Positions 1-8,275 of a DNA stretch of 64,000 nucleotides are shown here, piece after piece. Where the stretch lies: assembly GCA_021202275.1 (NCBI GenBank), contig JAJQDI010000005.1, positions 140,991 to 204,990 of the forward strand, read 5' to 3'. The notes under the pieces were generated by a model. That model was given only the letters and a program-made list of their open reading frames with translations, had not been told where the DNA came from and searched no databases. Position numbers and translations under genes: made by a program. Source of the DNA: Bacteroides sp. GTDB taxonomy: Bacteria > Bacteroidota > Bacteroidia > Bacteroidales > Bacteroidaceae. Positions within the stretch are counted from its first letter, which is position 1. Each line of letters opens with the position of its first letter.

Positions 1-450
1 CTGTTGGAATATGAGACCGTTGCGGAATACCTGGGTAGTCATGTGCGTAGACAGTGCGTTCACACACGATACCCCTACTCCGTGCAACCCTCCGGATACT
101 TTATAAGAGTCTTTATCGAATTTACCTCCGGCATGCAATACGGTCATTACCACTTCAAGAGCTGATTTTTTCTCTTTTTCGTGAAAGTCTACCGGAATAC
201 CGCGCCCGTTGTCCTGCACGGTGATGGAATTATCTTCGTTGATGGTCACTTCGATCTGATCGCAATAACCGGCCAGTGCTTCGTCAATAGAGTTATCTAC
301 TACCTCATATACCAGGTGATGAAGACCTTTTGTACTGATGTCACCGATATACATCGCGGGGCGTTTTCTTACCGCTTCCAGTCCTTCCAGTACCTGGATA
401 CTGTCAGCAGAATAACCTCCGTTCTGGGTGTTGATTTGTTCTTCAGTCAT
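1..450 (-). CDS. gyrB: DNA gyrase subunit B, N-terminal part (cut by window edge)
   Basis: Type II topoisomerase ATPase subunit, which introduces negative supercoils with GyrA. Reading from 450 downwards gives 150 residues starting [20 protein letters not shown]. The GHKL ATP-binding signatures are visible in order: [10 protein letters not shown] (Mg/ATP-binding Asn), DNGRGIPV, and [15 protein letters not shown]. The protein continues past base 1, so only the first part of the ATPase domain is here. A Bacteroides-type -7 box lies about 30 bases upstream of the ATG. Downstream order gyrB, rpsT, tRNA-Glu, recO is a common Bacteroidales neighbourhood. Identification rests on direct motif recognition; GyrB is preferred to ParE because of the setting. 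Confidence 0.95.
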   Translation of the reverse strand, partial: MTEEQINTQNGGYSADSIQVLEGLEAVRKRPAMYIGDISTKGLHHLVYEVVDNSIDEALAGYCDQIEVTINEDNSITVQDNGRGIPVDFHEKEKKSALEVVMTVLHAGGKFDKDSYKVSGGLHGVGVSCVNALSTHMTTQVFRNGLIFQQ

Positions 451-479
451 ATGTTGTTTTTCTCTAATTTTAAACCAGA

Positions 480-487
480 CAAAGATA
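480..487 (-). promoter_or_regulatory. Bacteroides-type -7 box of gyrB
   Basis: On the minus strand this reads TATCTTTG, an exact match to the TAnnTTTG -7 consensus of the primary sigma factor in Bacteroidota. It lies 30 bases before the gyrB ATG. No clear -33 TTTG is seen upstream. Confidence 0.6.
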
Positions 488-675
488 GTAAAAATAGCTG
501 GTAAATAGTGTTATTACAACGTTAATTTTTACCCTTATACAGGCATGTTGACGGGTGTTTCCGTGGTTTTTTTCTGTTCCCGGCAGGGGGCAACTTGTAA
601 GTAGGGCCGGAGTCTCTTTCCGGTGGGTCCTGCCGGATGGCCCGAGAAGAACGATCCGGAACAGGTAAACCCATA

Positions 676-715
676 AAGCGATTAAGCCGGATTGTATGAT
701 CCGGCTTAATCGCTT
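676..715 (-). terminator. Hairpin terminator after rpsT
   Basis: Perfect 17-bp stem (676-692 with 699-715) with a 6-base loop. It sits 30 bases past the rpsT stop codon and before gyrB. The T-run after the stem is short. It probably separates rpsT from gyrB transcription. Confidence 0.7.
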
Positions 716-744
716 ATTATGTAGAAGTTTGGAAAACTTAAGAA

Positions 745-999
745 TTAACTGAGCTTATTTATATAAATAGCCAGTTTGGATTTCAGGTTGTTTGCTTTGT
801 TCTTGTGAATGATATTCACTTTAGCCAACTTGTCCAGCATTTTGGTAACGCCCGGATACATTGCAGTAGCTTCTTCTTTGTTTGAAGTAGCGCGAAGTTT
901 TCTAACAGCATTTCTCATGGTTTTCGCATAATATCTGTTATGAAGTCTTCTCTTCTGCTCTTGTCTGATTCTTTTTAATGAGGATTTGTGATTTGCCAT
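745..999 (-). CDS. rpsT: 30S ribosomal protein S20
   Basis: Small basic primary-binding protein of the 30S subunit that contacts 16S rRNA. The 84-residue product starts [20 protein letters not shown], typical of S20, with the lysine/arginine-rich helical N-terminus and the usual length of 80-90 residues. It lies just downstream of tRNA-Glu on the same strand and may share its promoter, since only 36 bases separate them and no separate promoter is visible. A strong hairpin follows it. Confidence 0.97.
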   Translation of the reverse strand: MANHKSSLKRIRQEQKRRLHNRYYAKTMRNAVRKLRATSNKEEATAMYPGVTKMLDKLAKVNIIHKNKANNLKSKLAIYINKLS

Positions 1000-1035
1000 C
1001 TCGACTAATCTAAATTTTTAAATTGTTTTATTTTG

Positions 1036-1107
1036 TAGCCCATAGGGGAATCGAACCCCTCTTTCCAGAATGAAAATCTGGCGTCCTAACCGATAGACGA
1101 ATGGGCC
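1036..1107 (-). tRNA. tRNA-Glu (anticodon TTC)
   Basis: The reverse complement folds as a 72-base cloverleaf. The acceptor stem is GGCCCAT with ATGGGCT, the anticodon stem CCAGA/TCTGG encloses TTTTCAT (anticodon TTC), and the T arm contains GGTTCGATTCC. The discriminator base is A, and CCA is not encoded. A good promoter lies directly upstream at 1161-1192. Confidence 0.96.
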
Positions 1108-1160
1108 ATGGGGAGGAAGTATTTCTACTTCTGCTACAGGCTTGTTCCCGATTGCGGATG

Positions 1161-1192
1161 CAAATGTAGAGACTATTTTTGAATTGGCAAAA
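1161..1192 (-). promoter_or_regulatory. Promoter of tRNA-Glu (-rpsT)
   Basis: Minus-strand TTTTG (1192-1188), 19-base spacer, then TACATTTG (1168-1161). This matches the Bacteroides TTTG-N19-TAnnTTTG promoter well and ends about 54 bases upstream of the tRNA. Confidence 0.7.
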
Positions 1193-1274
1193 TATTCCCG
1201 GATAATTTTTTGGTCTGTCCCCTAACTATTCTTGTTTATTATTAATAAATGTCTTACAGACAGGGTGTTGTTTT

Positions 1275-1302
1275 TTTGTTTTCATAATCTTTTGTACCTT
1301 TG
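1275..1302 (+). promoter_or_regulatory. Promoter of recO
   Basis: TTTG at 1275-1278 and TACCTTTG at 1295-1302 (exact -7 consensus, spacer 16, slightly short). The recO ATG is 45 bases further on. A G/C-rich hairpin-like stretch (CCCGGTTTGCCGGGG) lies in the leader. Confidence 0.55.
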
Positions 1303-1346
1303 TTTCCCGGTTTGCCGGGGCAGACAGAAAAAGAATACAGATAGAC

Positions 1347-2075
1347 ATGATACATACAACCGTCGGCATCGTCCTGCATACACTGAAATACAACGATTCA
1401 TCCAACATTGTAGAGATGTATACAGAGATGTTCGGGCGTGTTTCTTTCGTTGTGCGTATTCCGCGCAGCAAAAAAGCGGCAGTGAAGAGTGTACTTTTCC
1501 AGCCTCTTTCCATGCTGGAGATAGAGGTCGCCTACCGTCCGGCTGCTTCCTTGCAGCGTATACGGGAAGCCAGACCTTTTCCTCCGTTCCGTTCCCTGCC
1601 TTTCCATCCCTATAAGTCTGCCATTGCTCTCTTCCTGGCGGAGTTTCTTTACCGGGCGGTACGGGAAGAGACAGAAAACCATCCGTTGTTTGCCTATCTG
1701 CGCCATTCCGTTCTCTGGCTCGATGAGGCACCGGATCGCTTTTCCAATTTTCATTTGGTATTCCTGATGCGTCTCTCGCGTTTTCTGGGGCTTTATCCCA
1801 ATCTGGAAGACTATCAGGCGGGCGACTATTTTGATTTGCTGAATGCCAGTTTCACTTCCAGCCGCCCTACCCATCATTCTTATTTTATAGAGCCGGAAGA
1901 GGCTTCCCGGCTGACCCAACTGATGCGTATGAACTACGAAACCATGTATCTGTTCGATATGGGACGTGTGCAACGCAACCGATTCCTGTCGGTATTGCTG
2001 GATTATTACCGGTTACACCTGCCCGAATTTCCTGAACTCAAGTCGTTGCCTGTATTGCAGGAACTTTTCGGGTAA
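1347..2075 (+). CDS. recO: DNA repair protein RecO
   Basis: Mediator of RecF-pathway recombination that loads RecA on SSB-coated gaps with RecR. The 242-residue product starts [20 protein letters not shown], the usual RecO N-terminal OB-fold (about residues 1-80), followed by a helical C-terminal domain. Length matches the family in Bacteroidota. The RecO zinc-finger cysteines of many other phyla are not present, which is common here. It is the only plus-strand gene in this part of the window and has its own promoter. Antisense open frames over it look like shadows. Confidence 0.9.
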   Translation: MIHTTVGIVLHTLKYNDSSNIVEMYTEMFGRVSFVVRIPRSKKAAVKSVLFQPLSMLEIEVAYRPAASLQRIREARPFPPFRSLPFHPYKSAIALFLAEFLYRAVREETENHPLFAYLRHSVLWLDEAPDRFSNFHLVFLMRLSRFLGLYPNLEDYQAGDYFDLLNASFTSSRPTHHSYFIEPEEASRLTQLMRMNYETMYLFDMGRVQRNRFLSVLLDYYRLHLPEFPELKSLPVLQELFG

Positions 2076-2155
2076 GGTACAGGCAAAGATCTTCTTTTTT
2101 ATTCTCTCTCTTTCCGGTCCGCGGGATCTCTGCCGGGAAGGCGCAACCCTGTTTA

Positions 2156-5100
2156 CTATCGGATGTACATTTCTACATGGATCTCTCCGTCGCGGCCAGG
2201 TTCTATAACCAGAGGAATGAAACAGAAACCGGGTACCGGATTGAATATACGGTTGCCCGTGGAAGAGGCGATGTACCATTCGTTGGGGCTCTCTATGTAT
2301 ACTTTTCCTCCTTTTTTCTCTATCACCATACGGTGGGCTGTCAGGAGTTCTTTTTCCTGTGTGGACGCAATCACTGGCAGTACCATCCTGGCTCCGGCTT
2401 TACGCAACTCTTCAGGTATCCGGGCCCGGCATATTATTTTGTTGGGAGTGAACGTGTACCCGATCTCTACAGAAGTATGCTCGTTACCGGAAGTCTCCTG
2501 GTAGATATTCACCAGGTGGGCCGATACGTTGAAACGATGCTCCTGGTTGTCGGAGGTGTATGTGATACGCGCGTCGCGATCGTCTAAGTTGCTGTATCTG
2601 ACTCCTTCCCGGATCAGTTCTACGCGCGGACTGCCCGGCATCAGATCCGGATCGTAGCAACTCTGCATGTTCGGTGCTTCGATCAGGGAGTATGCGTTCA
2701 TGGTGGCTGCAAACAGGGGGCCTACCTGTTCGTGCCAGAGCAGAGAGAGTACTCCTCCCATCGGATGTGTACCTTTTACCTTGTATTCCGCATCGAAGCC
2801 TGTCACCGTTGCTCTCCAGGGCCCTTCGGCTATCAGCCAGGTACGAATGTCTCCGAACAGAGTTACTCCACGGGCCTTTTCCCGCGGCAACCAGACAGGT
2901 GGCTCCATCACTACCGGCTGATTGAGCAGGGTAGTCACTGCTTTGGCATGTCCGAAGGTATGGTGTATGCAGGCTTCTGTTCCCCAGTCGGCATAGTGCA
3001 TTCCTCCGTGTAGCAGTCCGTTGACGGTGGCCCGCCGGAGCAGAGAGAGGTTGCGGCGGCAGGCTTCGGCAAACTCCGGGTATTTGCCCGCCAGTGCGTA
3101 GTATCCGCCCAGGCAACCGTCGCTGGTGCGTCCGCCCCAATATGCCCATTTGAAGCTGCGGGTACCCCAACTGTTGTCCCAGGCCCCGTCGGGCAGCATA
3201 AAGTGCAGATGGGTCTGCATGGATGGTTCCACCAGATCCAGCATCGCACTGTCTCCGGCTATCCGGGCATAGGATACCAGATGAGGCAGGGATTCTTCTA
3301 CATTATACATAAGGTCTACCGGCAGACAGCCGTTGGGTGTCTTTTGCGAAACTTCGGGTCCTTCTCCGAAGAGAAAGTGTTCTTTTTCTGTAAACCAATG
3401 GCGGAGGTCACCTGCTATCAGCCGGGCACGTTCTTTCATATTGATCCGGTCAAACTCCTGACCAATGGCATACAAGGCATACGTGGCCGAAGCCGAGTAA
3501 TTAACATTCATGTTGCGCATCCCTTCCCGGCGTCGGCTATAGATGAAGTCATTGCCCAGCATGAACTCTCCGGCCTGAAGGAGTTGTTGCCGCCAGACCG
3601 TGCGGGTAGAATCGTCGAGCAGATAGCCGTGATGATGCAGCGCTTCGTACAGGGCAATGGCGGAGAAGACTGTCGTCCCATTCCAGTCCGATACATGCAC
3701 GTCGTTCATCCATGAACCGTCTGGCTGGCGTACATTCTCCATCCATTTCATCAGTCTTTGCGCGGCATTCAGGTATTTGGGGTTGCAGGAGCGCTCGTAC
3801 ATATACATCAGAGGCAGTACGGCATCTCCGCACCTGCCATGTATCCGCGCGCAGGCCGGACAAAGCAGTCCACCGTTGAGCGACGGGTTGGGATGGTCGA
3901 TCTGATAGGTCAGCAGGGTCTCCGTCCACTCTTCCAGTAGTTCGGTGGCTTCCGCGTGCAGGCTGCTGTTGCGATATCCGGCACGTACCCCTATGGCGGT
4001 GATGCGATCGTCTTCTCCCACCGGAAACGGTCCTGTATACAGCCACCAGTGTTTTTCTTTCAGGCCTTTCCCATTGATCTGATAGGCGATCGAAGCTCCT
4101 TCGGTAGCGCAGGAGAGAGTGGCCATGCCACTGTGTATCTGGATCACAGGTGGCTCCACTACTGGTTGCATGCCGTTTGGGCGGAACAGCCGGATTAGGT
4201 CGTTCTCACTCAATTCCCACATTTCCCGCTGAGGTTCCAGCCAGCGGTTCAGTTCCCGACTCAATTCTGTCAGTTTGCTCCGGTAACGTGTATCTCCGGC
4301 CAGATTATTGAGCTCGTGCGGGTCGTTCCACACATCGTAGAGTTCTTCCGGCAGACGGGGAGCGGCAAACCATTTTTCCTGATCTGCGTTCAGTTCTCCT
4401 GTTTCGTACATCTCTACCAGTCGTTTCATCAGCGGCATCTGCGACCGGGATACGATAGGCAGGTAGTCTGCCTGTCCGGTTTTGTAGTTACGGATGTAGC
4501 GGTAGCGTCGGTCGCGTACACAGGCCTGCTTCTCATAGAAGGTATCTAATCGGTCCCGTGCGCCGTAGACATAATCGCGGGGTTTGCTGGTGTAGTCTCC
4601 CAGAAAAACTTCTCCGTGCATATAGTCCGGTACGGGTATTCCTGCCAGGGACAGGAGAGTAGCAGGGATATCTGTAAACATGTGAAGATCCTCTTCCACA
4701 GTGCCTGCTTCCCGTCTGTCGGGGAAGCGTATCATAAATGGGACTAGCGCTCCCGATTCGTACAATTCCCGCTTCTGTCGGGGGAGCGGTCCGCCGTTGT
4801 CGGAATACCAGATCACGATGGTATGATCTGTCCGTCCGGAGGCTTCCAGTTCGTCGAGCAGGCTCCGGAACTGACGGTCCATTTCCGCAATGTTGGAGTA
4901 CATGATCGCCATGTCTCTGCGGATCACCGGATCGTCGGGATAGTAAGGAGGCAGAACGATGTCCGCAGGGTCTACTTCCAGCGGTTGACTGGCACGTTGC
5001 ATCACCTGGAATTCGTGGGTGACGTTGAGGTTGAAGACAGAGAAGAAAGGCATATCTGCCGGGGCATGTTGCCAGTGTGCTGCCTCTCCCTGTTCGTCCC

Positions 5101-5605
5101 AGGCGGTGAGCGGTACTTCGAACTGATAATCCGTCTTGGAGTTGTTGGTGCAGTAATACCCTGCCGCGCGCATATACTCTGTGAAGCATTTGACTCCTGC
5201 CGGAGGTATCACTTCATAGGGAGTGATGCCTTCCGGTTTGGATTTTCGTTGCGCGGTACGCATGTGATTGGCACCGATAGCCGTCGGATACATCCCTGTG
5301 ATCAGTGCCGCCCGACTGGGAGAAGAGACCCCGATAGTGGTGTACATGCCGGTGTAGCGAATGGCCTCTTCCGAGAAACGGTCCAGATGTGGACTCACGG
5401 CAGCCGGATCGCCGTAGCAACCCAGATAAGGGCTGATGTCTTCACAAACGATGCAGAGAATGTTCGGGCGATCGGGGAGAGCCGGAAGTTCCGTAGCCTG
5501 GAGATTTCCGGCAAGTATACCGGGCAAGGCAAAAAGAAGGGATGTACGGTTTACGGATTTACGATTTACCGATTTACGATTTACGATTGAAGTTACAGAG
5601 TACAT
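2156..5605 (-). CDS. Serine-type sulfatase fused to a large C-terminal putative carbohydrate-active region
   Basis: 1149 residues in three parts. Residues about 46-480 are an S1-type sulfatase with the activation motif SSPSRAALITG at 94-104; Ser94 would be oxidised to formylglycine by an anaerobic maturase. Residues about 490-560 look like an Ig-like/FN3-associated linker. Residues about 560-1149 have no sulfatase features but contain CPACARIHGRCGD and many Trp/His-rich helices, as in alpha/alpha-toroid lyases or hydrolases; this part is inferred. A secretion signal is plausible (SLLFALPGILAGNLQA). The first about 20 residues, including a repeated KSVNR, are encoded by an intergenic TTTACGATT-type repeat, so the true start could be later. 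It lies downstream of SusC/SusD and probably acts on a sulfated glycan. Confidence 0.85.
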   Translation of the reverse strand: MYSVTSIVNRKSVNRKSVNRTSLLFALPGILAGNLQATELPALPDRPNILCIVCEDISPYLGCYGDPAAVSPHLDRFSEEAIRYTGMYTTIGVSSPSRAALITGMYPTAIGANHMRTAQRKSKPEGITPYEVIPPAGVKCFTEYMRAAGYYCTNNSKTDYQFEVPLTAWDEQGEAAHWQHAPADMPFFSVFNLNVTHEFQVMQRASQPLEVDPADIVLPPYYPDDPVIRRDMAIMYSNIAEMDRQFRSLLDELEASGRTDHTIVIWYSDNGGPLPRQKRELYESGALVPFMIRFPDRREAGTVEEDLHMFTDIPATLLSLAGIPVPDYMHGEVFLGDYTSKPRDYVYGARDRLDTFYEKQACVRDRRYRYIRNYKTGQADYLPIVSRSQMPLMKRLVEMYETGELNADQEKWFAAPRLPEELYDVWNDPHELNNLAGDTRYRSKLTELSRELNRWLEPQREMWELSENDLIRLFRPNGMQPVVEPPVIQIHSGMATLSCATEGASIAYQINGKGLKEKHWWLYTGPFPVGEDDRITAIGVRAGYRNSSLHAEATELLEEWTETLLTYQIDHPNPSLNGGLLCPACARIHGRCGDAVLPLMYMYERSCNPKYLNAAQRLMKWMENVRQPDGSWMNDVHVSDWNGTTVFSAIALYEALHHHGYLLDDSTRTVWRQQLLQAGEFMLGNDFIYSRRREGMRNMNVNYSASATYALYAIGQEFDRINMKERARLIAGDLRHWFTEKEHFLFGEGPEVSQKTPNGCLPVDLMYNVEESLPHLVSYARIAGDSAMLDLVEPSMQTHLHFMLPDGAWDNSWGTRSFKWAYWGGRTSDGCLGGYYALAGKYPEFAEACRRNLSLLRRATVNGLLHGGMHYADWGTEACIHHTFGHAKAVTTLLNQPVVMEPPVWLPREKARGVTLFGDIRTWLIAEGPWRATVTGFDAEYKVKGTHPMGGVLSLLWHEQVGPLFAATMNAYSLIEAPNMQSCYDPDLMPGSPRVELIREGVRYSNLDDRDARITYTSDNQEHRFNVSAHLVNIYQETSGNEHTSVEIGYTFTPNKIICRARIPEELRKAGARMVLPVIASTQEKELLTAHRMVIEKKGGKVYIESPNEWYIASSTGNRIFNPVPGFCFIPLVIEPGRDGEIHVEMYIR

Positions 5606-5852
5606 GATATTTCTGATTTATTCTTTGGCGATTATTAGGTTGAGGTCATACACACCATTAAAAGAAGGGATTTACGATTTACCATTTACGATGGAGTACA
5701 CGCAAATTATATATTCGTGATTCCTTGTCTGGCGGGTCTGATATGTATAAACAAATAGATTCTATAACGTCTAGAATATCAGCACTCTTTTTATCTATAA
5801 ACATCTTTGTGTAATTTCAATCGTAAATCGTAAATCAGTAAATCGTAAATTC
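5541..5852. repeat. A-module repeats (TTTACGATT type) between sulfatase and SusD genes
   Basis: Three clusters of short TTTACGATT/AATCGTAAA units lie at 5541-5598, 5668-5693 and 5813-5852. The first overlaps the 5' end of the sulfatase gene; the last ends 2 bases from the SusD stop codon. The first is followed by GAAGTTACAG, the start of the B module seen at 35.2 kb and 42.1 kb. Confidence 0.8.
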
Positions 5853-5854
5853 TT

Positions 5855-7510
5855 TCAGTATCCCGGATTTTGTGTGATCACTCCCCTTGTTTCCCGTATC
5901 TCGTACGCGGGTATCGGATACAACTCGTGCTTCCCTGCCTGAAAGCGTTGTCCGGCGGCCCACATATACGAGTCCAGCCATCCTTCGGCGATCTGGCGGT
6001 TAAACTCCTGGTAAAACTCTCCGATTACTTCTGCCAGCAGGTTCCAGCGGATCAGGTCGAAGCGGCAGAATCCTTCAAAGCAGAGCTCCCGTGCCCGTTC
6101 CATAAAGAGATATTCGCGCAGGCTGTCTGTGGTCGGAAAGTCGGCAAGGGTCAGGTCGAAGGTTGCATCGGGTTGGGTCACTGGCAATCCGTAGGCACGC
6201 CGTCTTACCTGGTTGATACCTTCCAGTGCCAGATCGTCCGGTTTTCCGTCGGTTTCGTTCACCGCTTCCGCGTACATGAGCAGGATATCCGCGTAGCGTA
6301 GCAGGATGAAGTTGACATCCGTGTTCTCTAGGTCTTTCGGAGTTCCGGCCACCCAGTTGCGTCTCCATTTTCCCGGTGCCCAGTCGTAGCTCTGGCTGTA
6401 CGGAATGGGGAGGATGTTGTCGCCGCTGTCTATCTTGAAGTCGGCTATAGCTACCGGCAATCGCGGATCGTCCGGATCGTAGTAGCCGGCAAAGATTCCG
6501 GTAGTTTTGATAAAGGAGTTGCCCAGGCCGTAGGAAGAGTTGCGGTCTATCTCCGGCGAGTTGTACGAACCGATCTTTCCGGTATGATCGTCTTCGCCTG
6601 TGGGGTTGTAGAACTGTACTTCGTACATCACCTCCTGTGGCTCCAGGATGTACTCACATACATTCCGGAACACCTGCTCGTAACTGCTGTTCAGGCTGTG
6701 CCGTCCCGAACGGATGATCTGTTCGCACAGGGTTCTTACCTGACCGTAATATTCCTTGTAGTTTGCCGGACGTTTCATCTGCTTGTCCATGTGCAGCGAA
6801 TAGCCTGCCCGGAAGAGCCATGCCCGTGCCAGCAGGCCCATGGCTGCTCCTTTGGACATGCGACCTTCGTAGTTGCCTGTCTCGTCGTGCCAGGGCAGGT
6901 CGGCTATTGCCACCTCCATGTCTTCGACGATCTGGTCATACACCTCTTCCCGGTCGGTGCGCGGGATCATGAAGTTGTCTCCCAGTGTAGAGGCTGTGAG
7001 TTTCAGAGGCACATCTCCCCACATACGCACCAGGTCGAAGTAGCATAGGCCGCGCAGCAGGCGGGCTTCGGCTATCAGCCGGTGGCAGGTTGCCTCATCG
7101 CTCTCGTTGTGTACCTCTATCTTCTCTTTGTTGGCTAAGATGCGGTTGACCCGGTCTATGCCCGTGTAGTACAGGCCCCATGCTTCCTGCAACCAGGTAT
7201 GCTCCGCATAGACATTGTAATGTCCGATGTCACGTGCTGCGTGTCCCGTACCCGATCCTTTGATGTGGCTCAGGTCTGTATCGCAATCGTTCACCAGCAT
7301 AAAATGTCCGTACGTCATTTTGTAGCTCAGCACCTCATAGGCACCATTCACAGCCAGTTCCAGTTCCTCTGTGTTGCGGTAATATTCCTCCTCGTCGTAG
7401 AAGTCGTATACCTTTTCCTGTAAAAAATCACTGCACGAGGTAATAAGCATCAGCAACAGGTACAACGGCACCATCGGACGCGGCAATCGGATATCTGTAT
7501 TCGTTTTCAT
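5855..7510 (-). CDS. RagB/SusD-family outer-membrane glycan-binding lipoprotein
   Basis: Surface lipoprotein that captures oligosaccharides and forms the lid of the SusC channel. The 551-residue product has a hydrophobic N-terminus and a lipobox ITSC with Cys26, followed by an SDFLQEK start like other SusD proteins. The TPR-like SusD N-terminal half is recognisable (LAVNGAYEVLSYKM, RLIAEARLLRGLCYFDLVRMWGDVP), and the C-terminus has the family pattern FMERARELCFEGFCRFDLIRW ending near the stop. It begins 21 bases after the SusC frame ends, so the two are co-transcribed. The glycan is not known; neighbouring GH10 and GH3 enzymes suggest a xylan-like or beta-glycan substrate, and the sulfatase suggests sulfate groups. 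Confidence 0.95.
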   Translation of the reverse strand: MKTNTDIRLPRPMVPLYLLLMLITSCSDFLQEKVYDFYDEEEYYRNTEELELAVNGAYEVLSYKMTYGHFMLVNDCDTDLSHIKGSGTGHAARDIGHYNVYAEHTWLQEAWGLYYTGIDRVNRILANKEKIEVHNESDEATCHRLIAEARLLRGLCYFDLVRMWGDVPLKLTASTLGDNFMIPRTDREEVYDQIVEDMEVAIADLPWHDETGNYEGRMSKGAAMGLLARAWLFRAGYSLHMDKQMKRPANYKEYYGQVRTLCEQIIRSGRHSLNSSYEQVFRNVCEYILEPQEVMYEVQFYNPTGEDDHTGKIGSYNSPEIDRNSSYGLGNSFIKTTGIFAGYYDPDDPRLPVAIADFKIDSGDNILPIPYSQSYDWAPGKWRRNWVAGTPKDLENTDVNFILLRYADILLMYAEAVNETDGKPDDLALEGINQVRRRAYGLPVTQPDATFDLTLADFPTTDSLREYLFMERARELCFEGFCRFDLIRWNLLAEVIGEFYQEFNRQIAEGWLDSYMWAAGQRFQAGKHELYPIPAYEIRETRGVITQNPGY

Positions 7511-7531
7511 AGGTATGTCTGTATGTTTAAG

Positions 7532-8275
7532 TCAGAAAGCAATATGGGCTCCGAATACCATGGAGCGTGCCGAGGGATAGGCTCCCCAGTCGATTCCCGG
7601 TGTCAGGCCACTGTTGGGAAAGGTATTCACCTCCGGGTCGTAGCCGGAGTAGCGGGTAAAGGTATGTAGGTTGTATCCCGTGGCATAGAACCGCACGGCA
7701 GAGAGTTTCACTTTCTCCGTCAGTCTGCGTGGCAGTGTATAACCCAGCGATACGGTATTGATCTTCAGGAAGGAGCCGTCTTCTGCATATCCCGAATGAA
7801 AATAAAGATCCGAGCTGCCTTCGACGGAAACGAATGTACGTCCCTGGTTCGCCGCTGCCAGTTGCTGCGGGTTGTGGAAGATGTATTCTCCCTGGTTGTT
7901 GATCACTGTGAACCGTTTGTTGGCTTCTGTCAGTGTATTGCGATACTGATTGTTCAGTTTGGTGTAATACATCTTGTTGGCACTGTAGATCTTATTGCCC
8001 CAGGAGAAGTTGAGGAATACGTTCAGGTCAAATCCCTTCCAGGTGATCGTGTTGTTGAGCCCGCCGTAGAGTTTCGGATTGGCATTTCCCAGTACCTTGC
8101 GGTCTTCGGTGGTGATCTCTCCGTTACCGTCCAGATCAGCGAATTTCCAGTAACCCGGTTTCGGATAGCGGCTTTCGTCGTAAGGGATACCTGGTTTCAG
8201 GCGGTACGAAGCACTTTCACTGTCGTAGGTAAAGTGGTCCGTTGTATAGATCCCTTCCAGTACATATCCGTACAT
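7532..8275 (-). CDS. C-terminal fragment of the interrupted SusC
   Basis: 247 residues starting MYGYVLEGIYTTD directly after the TAG that ends the upstream frame, with no frame change. It contains the last barrel strands of a SusC (WKGFDLNVFLNFSWGNKIYS, SGYDPEVNTFPNSG, terminal aromatic F). It lacks a signal peptide and plug and cannot work as a transporter alone. It is listed separately because an annotation may show it as its own gene; it is best read as the tail of the same susC gene. Confidence 0.6.
   Translation of the reverse strand: MYGYVLEGIYTTDHFTYDSESASYRLKPGIPYDESRYPKPGYWKFADLDGNGEITTEDRKVLGNANPKLYGGLNNTITWKGFDLNVFLNFSWGNKIYSANKMYYTKLNNQYRNTLTEANKRFTVINNQGEYIFHNPQQLAAANQGRTFVSVEGSSDLYFHSGYAEDGSFLKINTVSLGYTLPRRLTEKVKLSAVRFYATGYNLHTFTRYSGYDPEVNTFPNSGLTPGIDWGAYPSARSMVFGAHIAF

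Noticed and set aside
1226..1973. Open frames antisense to recO
   Set aside because: No recognisable features; they mirror the codon pattern of recO on the other strand.
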